A DNA stretch of 64,000 nt from Herpetosiphonaceae bacterium. GTDB taxonomy: Bacteria > Chloroflexota > Chloroflexia > Chloroflexales > Kallotenuaceae. Made by a program: the position numbers and the translations under genes. The stretch is taken from positions 1 to 64,000 of the forward strand of contig DASUTC010000155.1 of NCBI GenBank assembly GCA_036374795.1, given 5' to 3'. Within the stretch, counting starts at the first letter, position 1, and the number at the start of each line of letters is the position of its first letter. Positions 25,659-33,681 of the stretch are shown here, in pieces. Under the pieces are notes generated by a model that was not told the DNA's origin, did no database searches, and saw only the letters and a list, made by a program, of their open reading frames with translations.

Positions 25659-26141
25659 ATGCCAATGGCCGAAAAGACCATGATTGTTCATGCTCCGGTA
25701 TCCGATGTATATCAGTTCTGGACTCAGTTCGATCGCTTTCCTGAGTTTATGAGCAACATCAAGCAGGTGACAAAGACCGGCGAGCGGCTGTCGCACTGGG
25801 TGGCAAGCGGGCCGCTGGGCATGAGCGTCGAGTGGGACGCCGAGACGACGATGCTTGAGCCGAACAAGCGCATCGCGTGGAATAGCCGCGACAACGGCGA
25901 CATCACCACGTCGGGACAGGTCACGTTCACCGAGCTAGGCAACGATCAGACCGAGATCCACGTGGTGCTGAAATACGATCCGCCCGCAGGCGTGGTCGGC
26001 GATGCCGTCGCCAAGCTCTTCAGCAACCCGCAGAGCCAGCTTGAGGAAGACCTTGAGCGCTTCAAGACGATGATCAATCAGCAGCGTACCTATCAGGGCC
26101 GCGAGCCTGAGTCGAAGCAGCGCGGCGCTGGCTCGAAGTAG
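25659..26141 (+). CDS. SRPBCC (polyketide cyclase/dehydrase-like) protein
   Basis: A 160-residue START-like protein with a hydrophobic ligand pocket; the ligand is unknown. Features are EKTMIVHAPVSDVYQFWTQF at about 5-24, FPEFMSNIKQVTKTG, VEWDAETTMLEPNKRIAW, GQVTFTEL and the C-terminal helix LEEDLERFKTMI. This is the coenzyme-Q-binding/cyclase-type subgroup often annotated as a stress protein next to DUF892 or YciF genes, consistent with its divergent neighbour. The tail QGREPESKQRGAGSK is polar and probably disordered. The ATG has CAAGGAGG eight bases upstream. Confidence 0.9.
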   Translation: MPMAEKTMIVHAPVSDVYQFWTQFDRFPEFMSNIKQVTKTGERLSHWVASGPLGMSVEWDAETTMLEPNKRIAWNSRDNGDITTSGQVTFTELGNDQTEIHVVLKYDPPAGVVGDAVAKLFSNPQSQLEEDLERFKTMINQQRTYQGREPESKQRGAGSK

Positions 26142-26163
26142 TTCGGAACTGGTTAACAAATGC

Positions 26164-26194
26164 AGGGACGAGCGCGCAGCTCGTCCCTATGTTT
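26164..26194. terminator. hairpin terminator between convergent genes
   Basis: A perfect 10-bp stem (26164-26173 with 26179-26188), five-base loop, followed by ATGTTTAT. It lies 23 bases after the SRPBCC stop and 44 bases from the stop of the convergent sugar transferase, so it may serve both. Confidence 0.7.
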
Positions 26195-26231
26195 ATGCGG
26201 TATGCGTATAGATTGAACGTGGCCTGCGCCA

Positions 26232-27194
26232 TTACCGAGGAGGTAGCGATCTGACACCGCTGCTCTCTTCCTCGCGGCCCGGTTCATTCCGACCTCGCTC
26301 GCGCTCAACCCTGGCGATAGCCCAGTCCTGACCAAAAGCGAGGCTGCCGAGCGTCCACCAAAGGATCTTCATGTCAAGCCAGAAGGACGCTGTTGTGATA
26401 TAGGCCACTTCAAGGCGCAGCCGCTCATCGATAGAAAGGGATCTTCCCTCATAGATGCGCCAGAATCCGGTTAGACCTGGCTGTACAAGCGGAAATTCGT
26501 TGTGCAGTAAAAGCATTGGCTGATGCGACACAACTTCAGGTTCTATCCCTACGAAGCTGATGTCACCCCGCAGCACATTAATCAACTGTGGCAGTTGATC
26601 CAGGCCCGTTCTCCGCAAAAACTTGCCGACGCGGGTGATCCGTGGGTCGTCCCTAAGCTTAAAAGCAGGCAGAGGAGATCCCCAAGATGCCGCATCGGTG
26701 AGCCTCATCGCAAGATCCGGCATCATCGTGCGGAATGTGTAGATCTTGAACCGTCGTCCACCCTGGCCGATCCCTTCCCGGCGCATGAGGATCGGCCCAC
26801 CTGGCGCTTCGATCTTCAAGAGCAGTGCGCAGACCGCGAAGATGATCAGGAACAATGGAAACACGAGTGTAGCAATCAACACGTCGAATATTCGTTTAGC
26901 TAGGTAATATTCACGTCTCACAGTTCGCCATTGTGCCATGTACACAGATCGATCTACGCGCTTAATGAAACCAAGCGAGTAATCTCTTTTATACAAAGCA
27001 AGATGGACGTATATCATGATAGGAATAACAATCGATAATGCTATGACCACAACCATCTGTTGACTAGCTATAACGAGCGATAGAAGAATCGCGATCACCG
27101 TAAAAAGGATAACATTCAGGAGCAGCAGAATCCAGGCATAGAGCGATTCTCGCAGAAGTAAGCTTCTATTACCAGACCAGCGATTATTCTTCAT
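26232..27194 (-). CDS. undecaprenyl-phosphate sugar phosphotransferase family
   Basis: Membrane enzyme of the bacterial sugar transferase (WbaP/WcaJ-like) family that starts exopolysaccharide or glycan synthesis by moving a sugar phosphate onto undecaprenyl phosphate. It has 320 residues with two N-terminal hydrophobic segments (about 18-63) and a third at about 108-128 after YLAKRIFDVLIA. Catalytic-domain motifs are RFKIYTFRTM (about 170-179), KLRDDPRITRVGKFLRR (about 203-219), TGLDQLPQLINVLRGDIS with SFVGIEP (about 220-244), and QPGLTGFWRI. The N-terminal part has clearly lower G+C than its neighbours. Its ATG overlaps the stop of the small membrane protein upstream by four bases. No other polysaccharide genes are adjacent. 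Confidence 0.9.
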   Translation of the reverse strand: MKNNRWSGNRSLLLRESLYAWILLLLNVILFTVIAILLSLVIASQQMVVVIALSIVIPIMIYVHLALYKRDYSLGFIKRVDRSVYMAQWRTVRREYYLAKRIFDVLIATLVFPLFLIIFAVCALLLKIEAPGGPILMRREGIGQGGRRFKIYTFRTMMPDLAMRLTDAASWGSPLPAFKLRDDPRITRVGKFLRRTGLDQLPQLINVLRGDISFVGIEPEVVSHQPMLLLHNEFPLVQPGLTGFWRIYEGRSLSIDERLRLEVAYITTASFWLDMKILWWTLGSLAFGQDWAIARVERERGRNEPGREEESSGVRSLPPR

Positions 27195-27553
27195 CGCGCT
27201 TCGTTGCCTTCCTTAAATAAGGCTATATCCAATTGTATCTGCGAATACGTTGAGAGCGATCCATGAACAATAGCGCTCACGATAAACAACATTGCCAATC
27301 CGATTCTTGCATAATCAAAACCTGTTGCAACCAGATAGTATCGTTGTACTTCTTCATCGAGCAGCCACCACATCAGGGAAAACAGCAAATAATCAACGAT
27401 CAGTCCGCTTCCATAAACTACGATAATAAAAAGGTAGATCGAGAGATAATTGAGCGCGCGGTAATATCGTCCACGGATTTGTTGTCTGAGGAGCTGAGCA
27501 TCGTCTAGCTGAGGTGTAAGGACAACCTGGTTACGTGGTACATTATCGTCCAT
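27191..27553 (-). CDS. small membrane protein of unknown function, low GC
   Basis: A 120-residue protein. After a polar N-terminus (about 1-33) it has two hydrophobic helices, LNYLSIYLFIIVVYGSGLIVDYLLFSLMWWL (in pieces, about 34-65) and ARIGLAMLFIVSAIVHGSL (about 82-100), and a short polar tail. I do not recognise the family. It shares a four-base ATGA overlap with the sugar transferase and is probably its partner or regulator. G+C is strikingly low for this window: two sampled lines, 27241-27360, have 50 G/C in 120 bases. This suggests recent transfer together with the 5' part of the transferase gene. Confidence 0.75.
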   Translation of the reverse strand: MDDNVPRNQVVLTPQLDDAQLLRQQIRGRYYRALNYLSIYLFIIVVYGSGLIVDYLLFSLMWWLLDEEVQRYYLVATGFDYARIGLAMLFIVSAIVHGSLSTYSQIQLDIALFKEGNEAR

Positions 27554-27741
27554 ATGCGAAATCTTCCAGGCACATAGTGTTGTTGAGCAAGGTGAACGAG
27601 CATACGGATAGCTCTACCTAGAGTGTACTACGCAGGTCAAGGGATCGAATGCTGATCGATAACAGTTCTTGATTGGACCTTTTGAGATCGACACCGCTTG
27701 ACGAGGCCCGGCAAGCAATCAGGGTACGTGCGGCACACAAA

Positions 27742-27775
27742 CAGGAGGATCGCGTGGGCGATCCTCCTGCTCTGT
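27742..27775. terminator. strong hairpin downstream of korB
   Basis: A perfect 12-bp stem (27742-27753 with 27758-27769) and four-base loop, followed on the plus strand by CTCTGTTGTTTT and on the minus strand by TTTGTGTG. It lies about 140 bases beyond the korB stop, after an A array and an R element, and probably ends the korAB transcript. Confidence 0.65.
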
Positions 27776-27788
27776 TGTTTTGGATTGA

Positions 27789-27855
27789 GGCCCTCGCCCC
27801 CCGGCCCCTTCCCCGAACCTCGACAGGCTCCTACACCCAGAGGGGAGGTGGGACC
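27789..27855 (-). repeat. family R element, copy 2 (inverted)
   Basis: Read on the minus strand it contains CCCCTCTGGG, a loop, GGGGAAGGGG-like purines, GGCCGGGGGG and CGAGGGCC. It sits between the korB-proximal A array (27862-27899) and the terminator. Confidence 0.6.
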
Positions 27856-27861
27856 GTACAT

Positions 27862-27899
27862 CTTTCCCTTGTTCTTTGTTCTTTGTTCCGTTGTTCTGC
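27862..27899. repeat. family A 8-mer word array after korB
   Basis: In the korB sense the words are GAACAACG, GAACAAAG, AACAAAG, AACAAGGG, starting about 10 bases after the stop codon. Only the A-rich arm is present here, so no hairpin forms within the array. Confidence 0.72.
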
Positions 27900-27908
27900 G
27901 TTACAGCG

Positions 27909-29024
27909 CTACGCGAACTCGGCCAGCGCCGCCGCGAACGCCTCGCGCGACGGACGAAGCTGCTCCTCCGACATCGCGATCAATGCTGTTTCGGGCAGAC
28001 GCTCAAGATCGAGCAGCGTCGGACGCGACTCGTTGATGTAGAGCAGGCCGGTGATGAACTCCTGCTTCTCGCGAGCCTCCTCCAGCAGCCGGAGCGCCGC
28101 CAGCTTATCGGTCGGATCGTGATAGCGCACCTCGCCGTTGGTCGCCTGGGTGCCCTCTTGCTCGCCCTTGCCACCCTTACGCGCCTCGACCTTGCGCAGC
28201 AGGATCGTGGGGCCGTCGTGCAGCTTGACCTCCTGCACCGACCCGGGCTCGTAATCGACCTCGATCTCCTCGTAGGCCTGCACGAAATTGATGTCTTGCA
28301 AGATCTCTTCGTGCTCCTTGCCGAAGGTGTAGCTCTTGGTCGACTCGGCGTGGTTGTTGAAGGTGACGCACGGGCTGATAATATCGAGCACCGCCGTGCC
28401 GTTGTAGCTCATCGCAGCCTTCAGCAGCTCGCGGACCTGCTTGGCGTCGCCCGCGAAGGAGCGCGCGACAAAGCCGCACTCGGCGATGATCGCCTCAAGG
28501 CACAGATCGATCGGCATCAGCTCGTTGGTCCCGGCATACTTGAGCTTCTGGCCCAGGTCGGCGGTCGCCGAGAACTGGCCCTTGGTCAGGCCATAGACGC
28601 CGTTATTCTCAATGATATAGACCATCGGCACGTTGCGGCGCAGCATATGCTTGTACTGTCCCAGTCCGATCGAGCCCGTATCGCCGTCGCCCGAGACGCC
28701 GATCGCCAGCATGTTACGGTTGGCGAGCATCGCGCCCGTGGCGATCGAGGGCATGCGCCCGTGGACCACGTTGATGCCGTGCGAGCGGCTGAGAAAATAC
28801 GCGGGCGACTTCGACGAGCAGCCGATGCCGCTCAGCTTGATGATCTGGTGCGGCTTGAGCGACAGCTCGAAGGCCGACTGGATGATCTGGCTGGCGATCG
28901 AATCATGGCCGCAGCCCGCGCAGAGCGTCGATGGCAGACCACGGTAATCCGGCTTGGAAAGACCGGCTTTATTGACAGTTGCCTTCGGGGCGGGAGGGCC
29001 GCCCGGCTTAGCAGCAGTTGTCAT
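27909..29024 (-). CDS. korB: 2-oxoacid:ferredoxin oxidoreductase, beta subunit
   Basis: TPP-binding subunit of a 2-oxoglutarate (or related 2-oxoacid) ferredoxin oxidoreductase, which makes or consumes acyl-CoA with ferredoxin instead of NAD. The protein has 371 residues. The N-terminal CAGCGHDSIASQI (about 35-47) and CSSK hold Cys residues usual in this family; the TPP/Mg motif is GDGDTGSIGLGQYKHMLRRN (about 123-142), with IIENNGVYGLTKGQFSAT next. The C-terminal 80 residues after residue 270 extend beyond minimal archaeal forms, as in actinobacterial KorB. Its ATG overlaps the korA stop by four bases. 2-oxoglutarate is the likely substrate from the fused KorA type; 2-oxoisovalerate or pyruvate cannot be excluded. 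Confidence 0.92.
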   Translation of the reverse strand: MTTAAKPGGPPAPKATVNKAGLSKPDYRGLPSTLCAGCGHDSIASQIIQSAFELSLKPHQIIKLSGIGCSSKSPAYFLSRSHGINVVHGRMPSIATGAMLANRNMLAIGVSGDGDTGSIGLGQYKHMLRRNVPMVYIIENNGVYGLTKGQFSATADLGQKLKYAGTNELMPIDLCLEAIIAECGFVARSFAGDAKQVRELLKAAMSYNGTAVLDIISPCVTFNNHAESTKSYTFGKEHEEILQDINFVQAYEEIEVDYEPGSVQEVKLHDGPTILLRKVEARKGGKGEQEGTQATNGEVRYHDPTDKLAALRLLEEAREKQEFITGLLYINESRPTLLDLERLPETALIAMSEEQLRPSREAFAAALAEFA

Positions 29025-30865
29025 CGTGTTTGCTCCATTTCGTTGATCTGATCGGTGACGAGGCGCGGCGTCAGCGGCAGGCCGTCATTATGCGCCATCG
29101 AAACCAGCTTGGTCGCGTACTCAGGCGTGTGCAGTTGCAGCAGCTTGTGCATCTGACCATCGCTGTTCAGCTCGATCACATAGACCCGATCGTACTCGGC
29201 GACGAACTGCCTGACCTCCTCGCCGAGCGGCAGCGCGCGCAGGCGCATATAGCTCGTCTCCAGGCCCAGCTGGCTGTGCAGCCGGTCGCGCGCCTCGACG
29301 ATCGCTGGATCGGTGCTGCCGTAGCCGATGATCCCGACCTTCGCGCCCTCGCGGCGATCGACGACCGGCTTGGGCACGATCGTGCGGGCAGTTTCGTGCT
29401 TACGGGCAAGACGCGCCATGTTCTTGATCCAATCGTCGGGACGCTCGGTGTAGCCCGCGTTCTCATTGTGGCCGGAGCCGCGCGTGAAGTACGAGGCCAT
29501 CGGGTTTTCGTTGCCGGGCAGCGTGCGGTAGGGAATGCCGTCGCCGTCGACATCTTTGTAGCGGCCCCAATTCTCCATCTGCTTCAACTGCTCGGCGTCG
29601 AGCACCTTGCCGCGATCCAGCGGCGTCGTAGGATACTCGAACGGCCTGGTCATCCAGTTGTTCATACCCAGGTCGAGATCGCTGAGCACCAGCACCGGCT
29701 GCTGCAAGCGCTCCGCCAGATCGAAGGCGGTCTGACCGAACTCGAAGCACTCCTGCACGTTGCCGGGCAGCAGACAGATATTGCGCACATCGCCGTGGCC
29801 CAGGTAGTAGGCTTTGAGCACATCGCCCTGCGAGACGCGCGTCGGCAGGCCGGTGCTCGGCCCCATGCGCATCACGTCCCAGATCACGCCGGGCACCTCG
29901 GCGAAGTAGCCAAAGCCGACGAACTCGGTCATCAGCGAGATGCCGGGGCCGGAGGTCGAGGTCATCGCGCGCGCGCCCATCCAGCCCGCGCCGAGGACCA
30001 TACCGATCGCGGCGATCTCATCTTCGGCCTGCACGATCGCATAAGTCGGCTGATCGGTCTTGGGATCTTTCCGCAGCTTGGGCGCGTACTCGTTCAGCGC
30101 ATCGGCCAGGCTGGTCGCAGGCGTGATCGGATACCACGCGGTGACAGTCATGCCGCCGACCAGCGCGCCGATGCCCGCCGCCGTGTTGCCGTCGATCAGG
30201 ATCAGGCCCTCGGTCTTGTCCATGCGCTCGACGCGAAACGGATCTTGCTTGGGCAGGTTATCTCTGGCCCAATCGGCGGAGGCGACAACCACGTTGTAGT
30301 TGAGTTCGACGGCCTTCTGCTTGCCGCCGAGGTAGTAGCTCAGCGCCTCGCGGATCGCCTCGCGCTCGATGCCGAGCAGCTGGGCCAGCGCGCCGACATA
30401 GACCATGTTCGCCACGCGATCGACCAGCTTCTTGTCGACGCCCAGGTCGGCGATCATCTTTTTGACCGGCAGCGGATAATAGGTCACGTCGTCGCGGCTG
30501 CGCTCGAACTTGGCGTCCTCAGGATACAGGCAGACGCCGCCGACCGGCAGCGCCGCGAGGTCTTGCGCCGCCGTCTGCTGATTGAAGGCAATTAAGACCT
30601 CAGTGGTGTCACGCCGCGCGATGTAGCCATCCTTGCTGACGCGGATGGTGTACCACGTGGGCAGGCCGGAGATATTCGATGGGAAGAGGTTTTTACCGTT
30701 GACGGGAATGCCCATCTTGAAGAGCGCGCGGATCAGCGTACTATTGGCCGTCTGGCTACCTGAACCGTTGACGGTTGCCGCCACGATAGAAAAATCGTTG
30801 ACCGGATCGCGATTGGGATCTAGCCCGACGGCACGTGGTGCTGTATCAACAGCAGCAGTGCTCAT
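29021..30865 (-). CDS. korA: 2-oxoacid:ferredoxin oxidoreductase, fused gamma-alpha subunit
   Basis: A 614-residue partner of KorB. Residues about 20-205 are the gamma domain (DFSIVAATVNGSGSQTANST at about 23-42, ending with the helix LLGIEREAIREAL), fused to the alpha domain that begins near LIDGNTAAGIGALVGGMTVT and AWYPITPATSLADALNEY. GPGISLMTEFVGFGYFAEVP and the C-terminal KVGIIGYGSTDPAI follow. Gamma-alpha fusion is the form seen in aerobic KorAB systems. ATG 30863-30865 (complement) follows AAAGGAG, six bases upstream. No separate ferredoxin (delta) subunit is encoded, so an external ferredoxin is used. A promoter with TTGACC and TGATAC lies 20-50 bases upstream. Confidence 0.93.
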   Translation of the reverse strand: MSTAAVDTAPRAVGLDPNRDPVNDFSIVAATVNGSGSQTANSTLIRALFKMGIPVNGKNLFPSNISGLPTWYTIRVSKDGYIARRDTTEVLIAFNQQTAAQDLAALPVGGVCLYPEDAKFERSRDDVTYYPLPVKKMIADLGVDKKLVDRVANMVYVGALAQLLGIEREAIREALSYYLGGKQKAVELNYNVVVASADWARDNLPKQDPFRVERMDKTEGLILIDGNTAAGIGALVGGMTVTAWYPITPATSLADALNEYAPKLRKDPKTDQPTYAIVQAEDEIAAIGMVLGAGWMGARAMTSTSGPGISLMTEFVGFGYFAEVPGVIWDVMRMGPSTGLPTRVSQGDVLKAYYLGHGDVRNICLLPGNVQECFEFGQTAFDLAERLQQPVLVLSDLDLGMNNWMTRPFEYPTTPLDRGKVLDAEQLKQMENWGRYKDVDGDGIPYRTLPGNENPMASYFTRGSGHNENAGYTERPDDWIKNMARLARKHETARTIVPKPVVDRREGAKVGIIGYGSTDPAIVEARDRLHSQLGLETSYMRLRALPLGEEVRQFVAEYDRVYVIELNSDGQMHKLLQLHTPEYATKLVSMAHNDGLPLTPRLVTDQINEMEQTR

Positions 30866-30891
30866 ACTATGCTCCTTTGCGGTTATATCTC

Positions 30892-30919
30892 GTATCACAT
30901 GGTTCATGACGCTGGTCAA
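30892..30919 (-). promoter_or_regulatory. candidate korAB promoter
   Basis: On the minus strand TTGACC (30914-30919), a 16-base spacer and TGATAC (30892-30897). Transcription would start near 30885, about 20 bases before the korA ATG. Confidence 0.5.
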
Positions 30920-30934
30920 TCATCAGACGGCCTA

Positions 30935-31225
30935 CTAGCCGCCGCCCGGAATCTCCTGCTGTGGATCGACATCCTGGTCTTGTTTATTCGTCTCTTCGTC
31001 GACCAGGTTGTACGGCCCGTCCATCGGCGGAGTCACCGGCGTCTGGTCTACATGCCCCGACCGATCATCCTCAACCGCGCCGAAATGGCTGCTCTGGGTC
31101 GGGCCGACTCCATCCGCCGAGCGCGGCGCTCCCTCATGGGTCACATTTTCCTGATGTAATTGTTCACGCACATTGGCGGGCTGTGTTTCAGGTGATGGAG
31201 GTGTATTCGAGCGATCTTCTTGCAT
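30935..31225 (-). CDS. small polar disordered protein (96 aa), unknown
   Basis: I do not recognise this protein. Its 96 residues are rich in Pro, Gln, Glu, Asp, Asn and Thr (for example NTPPSPETQPANVREQLHQE), with no Cys, no hydrophobic run and no fold motif. It ends PQQEIPGGG. The ATG has AGGGAG nine bases upstream and a good promoter 41-70 bases upstream, which argues that it is expressed. It lies just before korAB in the same direction, but the korA promoter starts inside the gap, so the two are probably separate units. It resembles in composition the small polar proteins at 1839-2012 and 11759-12283. Confidence 0.55.
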   Translation of the reverse strand: MQEDRSNTPPSPETQPANVREQLHQENVTHEGAPRSADGVGPTQSSHFGAVEDDRSGHVDQTPVTPPMDGPYNLVDEETNKQDQDVDPQQEIPGGG

Positions 31226-31265
31226 ACCAGAGAACTCCCTACCTATGGCTCGGTGTAATCCACGT

Positions 31266-31295
31266 AGTATACGCCACCAAAGCCAGATCTTCCAA
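31266..31295 (-). promoter_or_regulatory. candidate promoter of small polar protein gene
   Basis: On the minus strand TTGGAA (31290-31295), 18-base spacer, TATACT (31266-31271). It would give a leader of about 33 bases before the ATG at 31225. Confidence 0.5.
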
Positions 31296-31345
31296 TGACG
31301 ATCCCGTATGGCTATGATACGGCGCTTGCATGGACCTGCGCCATA

Positions 31346-31984
31346 TCAATCCCACTGCGCGATGATCGTATCGATCGGCAAGCGCTCGCGGCGCTGCGGA
31401 TCGGTCGCAGCATAGCCGAGCATGATCAATGCCTGCGGTATCAGCGCCGGATCGAGGTCGAGCGCCCGCACCACCACGTCCGGGCAGAACAGCGGCGCGC
31501 ACATCCAGCCGGTGTCGAGGCCGAGCTGGTAAGCCGTCAGCAGCATGTTTTGGACGGCTGCGCCCAGGCTTTGGATAGCCATCGTCGTCTCGGCCTGCTG
31601 GCGCGCGGCGTCGGGATAGTGATCGAGATCCTGCAAGTAGAGGCATGGAACGATCACTACCGGCGCTCCCTCCACGCGCGCCTTCGACTTCCGCAGCCGC
31701 ACCGCGACGATCTCCGGCGGCTGCCGATCCATTTCAAGGTTGTGCTGCCATTCCCGTGCCATCGCTTCGGCCAGATGGGTCTTGCGCTCCGGCTGCGTCA
31801 GCACCACGAAGCGCCACGGCATGCGGCCATGCGGCGAGGGTGCCCAGCGCGCCGCGTCGATCACCTGCATGATCATCTCGCGCTGCACCGGACGCGGCTG
31901 ATACTGCCGTACCGAGCGCCGTCCGCGAATAATATCGTCGAAGGCCAGCGAGGATCGATCAGGTAGAGCTAGTCTATCATCCAC
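31346..31984 (-). CDS. nitroreductase; candidate dehydro-F420-0 reductase
   Basis: A 212-residue FMN nitroreductase-fold protein. FDDIIRGRRSVRQYQPRPV is at about 15-33, followed by AARWAPSPHGRMPWRFVVLT at about 44-63; AIQSLGAAVQNMLLTAYQLGLDTGW and the end motif MLGYAATDP are also typical. The AxSPHxxxPWRFV block resembles the C-terminal nitroreductase domain of mycobacterial FbiB, which reduces dehydro-F420-0 during coenzyme F420 synthesis. In this genome cofE is a separate gene 1.7 kb upstream, so the domain would be split rather than fused. The neighbourhood (cofE, cofC, cofD, F420-using enzymes) supports that role; BluB-like or general nitroreductase functions are alternatives. Confidence 0.78.
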   Translation of the reverse strand: MDDRLALPDRSSLAFDDIIRGRRSVRQYQPRPVQREMIMQVIDAARWAPSPHGRMPWRFVVLTQPERKTHLAEAMAREWQHNLEMDRQPPEIVAVRLRKSKARVEGAPVVIVPCLYLQDLDHYPDAARQQAETTMAIQSLGAAVQNMLLTAYQLGLDTGWMCAPLFCPDVVVRALDLDPALIPQALIMLGYAATDPQRRERLPIDTIIAQWD

Positions 31985-31998
31985 GAGTATTCCAATTC

Positions 31999-32099
31999 AA
32001 AGAACAAGGCGAGAACAAAGAACAAGGAGGAGCACCGAGGATCAAGGAACAAAAGGATGAAACATTCACTTGCGTTGTGCCCTTGATCCCTTGATCCCC
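31999..32099. repeat. family A 8-mer word array, palindromic
   Basis: In the sense of the minus-strand gene ending at 32105: GGGATCAAGG, GATCAAGG, GCACAACG, then a GTGAATGTTTCA centre, then CCTTTTGTTCC, TTGATCC, TGCTCC, CTTGTTCTTTGTTC. It begins six bases after the stop codon and can fold into an imperfect hairpin of about 40-base arms. Confidence 0.75.
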
Positions 32100-32104
32100 G
32101 TGAT

Positions 32105-32479
32105 TCACGTTACGTCAAGATCGACGGCCACAGGCAGCGCCTCCCAGGTCCAGCCGCTCCTGGGCTGTCCCGGCTGCCACTCGTTATACTTCGGGCCAAC
32201 CAGCAGGCGAGCCTGGATCGCCTCGTCGCTCGTCTCGTCTACGATCCGCCCCCGGCCAACAAACATACGCTCGCGAATCCGCACCTGAACCGATGGCTGC
32301 TGTCGGATGTTTTTGACCCAATCCGCGCGGTCGCGATAGCCTGCCAGCATATAGAGCGTCGTGCCGCCGAGCGCAAACCACATCTCGATCTCGTGCGGCC
32401 TGCCGGAGACACGACCGACGGTGGTCAGGTAGCAAAAATCTTCGTCGGCGTAGGGCTGTAGCTCCGTCGCTGGCTCCAC
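32105..32479 (-). CDS. F420H2-dependent nitroreductase/quinone reductase (Ddn-like)
   Basis: A 124-residue split-barrel protein of the deazaflavin-dependent nitroreductase family (F420H2_quin_red). Core motifs are FCYLTTVGRVSGRPHEIEMW at about residues 14-33, then LYMLAGYRDRADWVKNIRQ (about 42-60) and VQVRIRERMFVGRGRIV (about 64-80). The TVGRxSGRPHEIEMWF pattern lines the F420 phosphate and deazaflavin site in this fold. Such enzymes reduce quinones, enones or aflatoxin-like compounds with F420H2. It lies in the F420 island between the nitroreductase and the FGD-like gene. The physiological acceptor is unknown. Confidence 0.88.
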   Translation of the reverse strand: MEPATELQPYADEDFCYLTTVGRVSGRPHEIEMWFALGGTTLYMLAGYRDRADWVKNIRQQPSVQVRIRERMFVGRGRIVDETSDEAIQARLLVGPKYNEWQPGQPRSGWTWEALPVAVDLDVT

Positions 32480-32589
32480 TGCGGTCCTCCTGCTAACACC
32501 ACGAGCGCTCCTGCATTACGCGCATGCTCGCTTCGTACCTCGTGTCCGCTGCACTGGTGTGTCCATGGACCTACCGCCAGTAGCCGGAG

Positions 32590-33585
32590 CTACCGGGCTG
32601 CCTGCCAGCGCAGATTGGGCACCACCTCGCGCCCGTACGCCGCGATGAACTCCTCCTGGTTGCGCCCGACGTTATGGATATACACCTCGGTAAAGCCGAG
32701 ATCGATAAAATGCTGGATGTGCGCCACGTGCTCTTGCAGATCGGGCGAGATCAGCACGCGGTTCTTGAAGTTCTCGATGCGCACAAACTTTGCCATCGCC
32801 TCGAAGTCTTCGGGATTGCGAATGTCGCCCTTGGGAAAGGGCATGCCGCCGTTGGGCCACTCCTTCACTGCGTTCTGCTCGGCCTGTTCCTGCGTAGCAG
32901 CCCATGAGACGTGCAACTGGATGATGCGCGGCATCTCCGCCGGATCTTTCCCGGCCTCGCGCGCGCCCTTCTCGAAGCGCTGCATCAGCATGTTGATCTT
33001 CTCGTCCGCCGCGCCCACGGTGATAATCCCGTCGCACAGCCGCCCGGTCCGCTCGCTCATGATCGGCCCTGAGGTTGCGACGTAGATCGGCGGCGGCGCG
33101 GCAGGCAGCGTGTAGAGCCGCGCGCTTTCGAGCTTGATGTACTTGCCGCTGTACTTGGTGACTTTGCCGGTCAGGAGCTTCTGGATCACCTCGATCGACT
33201 CCATCAGCCGGTCAAGGCGCACGGGCGGCTCCGGCCAGTACTCGCCGATAATATGCTCGTTGAGCGCCTCGCCCGCGCCGAGGCCAAGCCAGAAGCGGCC
33301 CGGATACATCGCCTCAAGCGTCGCCGCCGCCTGCGCGATGATCGCGGGATGGTAGCGATAGCCCGGCGGTGTCACGCCCGTGCCGAAGCGCTGCCGCGTG
33401 CGCTCGCCAAGCGCGCCCATCCAGGCCCAGACGAACCCGCTCTGGCCCTGCTGCGGCGTCCAGGGATGAAAATGATCCGAAGCCATCACTGCAGCAAAGC
33501 CCTGCTCTTCCGCCAGCTCGCAGTAGCGCAGCAGATCGCTGGGCGTGAACTGCTCGAACATCGCCGCGTAACCTAGTGTGCCCAT
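32590..33585 (-). CDS. FGD-like F420-dependent oxidoreductase (luciferase fold)
   Basis: A 331-residue luciferase-like monooxygenase-family protein close to F420-dependent glucose-6-phosphate dehydrogenase (FGD). N-terminal LGYAAMFEQFTPSDLLRYCE, then ASDHFHPW (about 37-44, with the His and Trp matching the FGD active site), PGYRYHPAIIAQAAATL and LGLGAGEALNE (about 103-113, Glu matching the FGD catalytic Glu) are clear. It probably reduces F420 with a sugar phosphate or another alcohol and so feeds F420H2 to its neighbours; the substrate needs testing because phosphate-binding residues cannot be placed with certainty. ATG 33583-33585 (complement) has TTTGGAG five bases upstream. The next upstream gene, cofE, ends 97 bases away across a family A array. 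Confidence 0.87.
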   Translation of the reverse strand: MGTLGYAAMFEQFTPSDLLRYCELAEEQGFAAVMASDHFHPWTPQQGQSGFVWAWMGALGERTRQRFGTGVTPPGYRYHPAIIAQAAATLEAMYPGRFWLGLGAGEALNEHIIGEYWPEPPVRLDRLMESIEVIQKLLTGKVTKYSGKYIKLESARLYTLPAAPPPIYVATSGPIMSERTGRLCDGIITVGAADEKINMLMQRFEKGAREAGKDPAEMPRIIQLHVSWAATQEQAEQNAVKEWPNGGMPFPKGDIRNPEDFEAMAKFVRIENFKNRVLISPDLQEHVAHIQHFIDLGFTEVYIHNVGRNQEEFIAAYGREVVPNLRWQAAR

Positions 33586-33600
33586 AGCAACTCCAAAGGC

Positions 33601-33677
33601 GAACAAAGAACGAAGAACTGAACAAAAGCACAACAGAACAAAGCCTTAAACCACGGGCTTGCCTGTTCCCCTGTTCT
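33601..33677. repeat. family A 8-mer word array, palindromic
   Basis: In the cofE sense: GAACAGGG, GAACAGGC, AAGCCCG, centre TGGTTTAAGGC, then TTTGTTCTG, TTGTGCTTT, TGTTCAGTTC, TTCGTTCTTTGTTC. It starts five bases after the cofE stop and lies between cofE and the FGD-like gene. Confidence 0.75.
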
Positions 33678-33681
33678 AGCG

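Noticed and set aside
29018-30595. Open frame of about 525 codons antisense to korA
   Set aside because: His/Arg/Leu-rich composition typical of the complement of a GC-rich gene; korA has full family motifs and a ribosome site.
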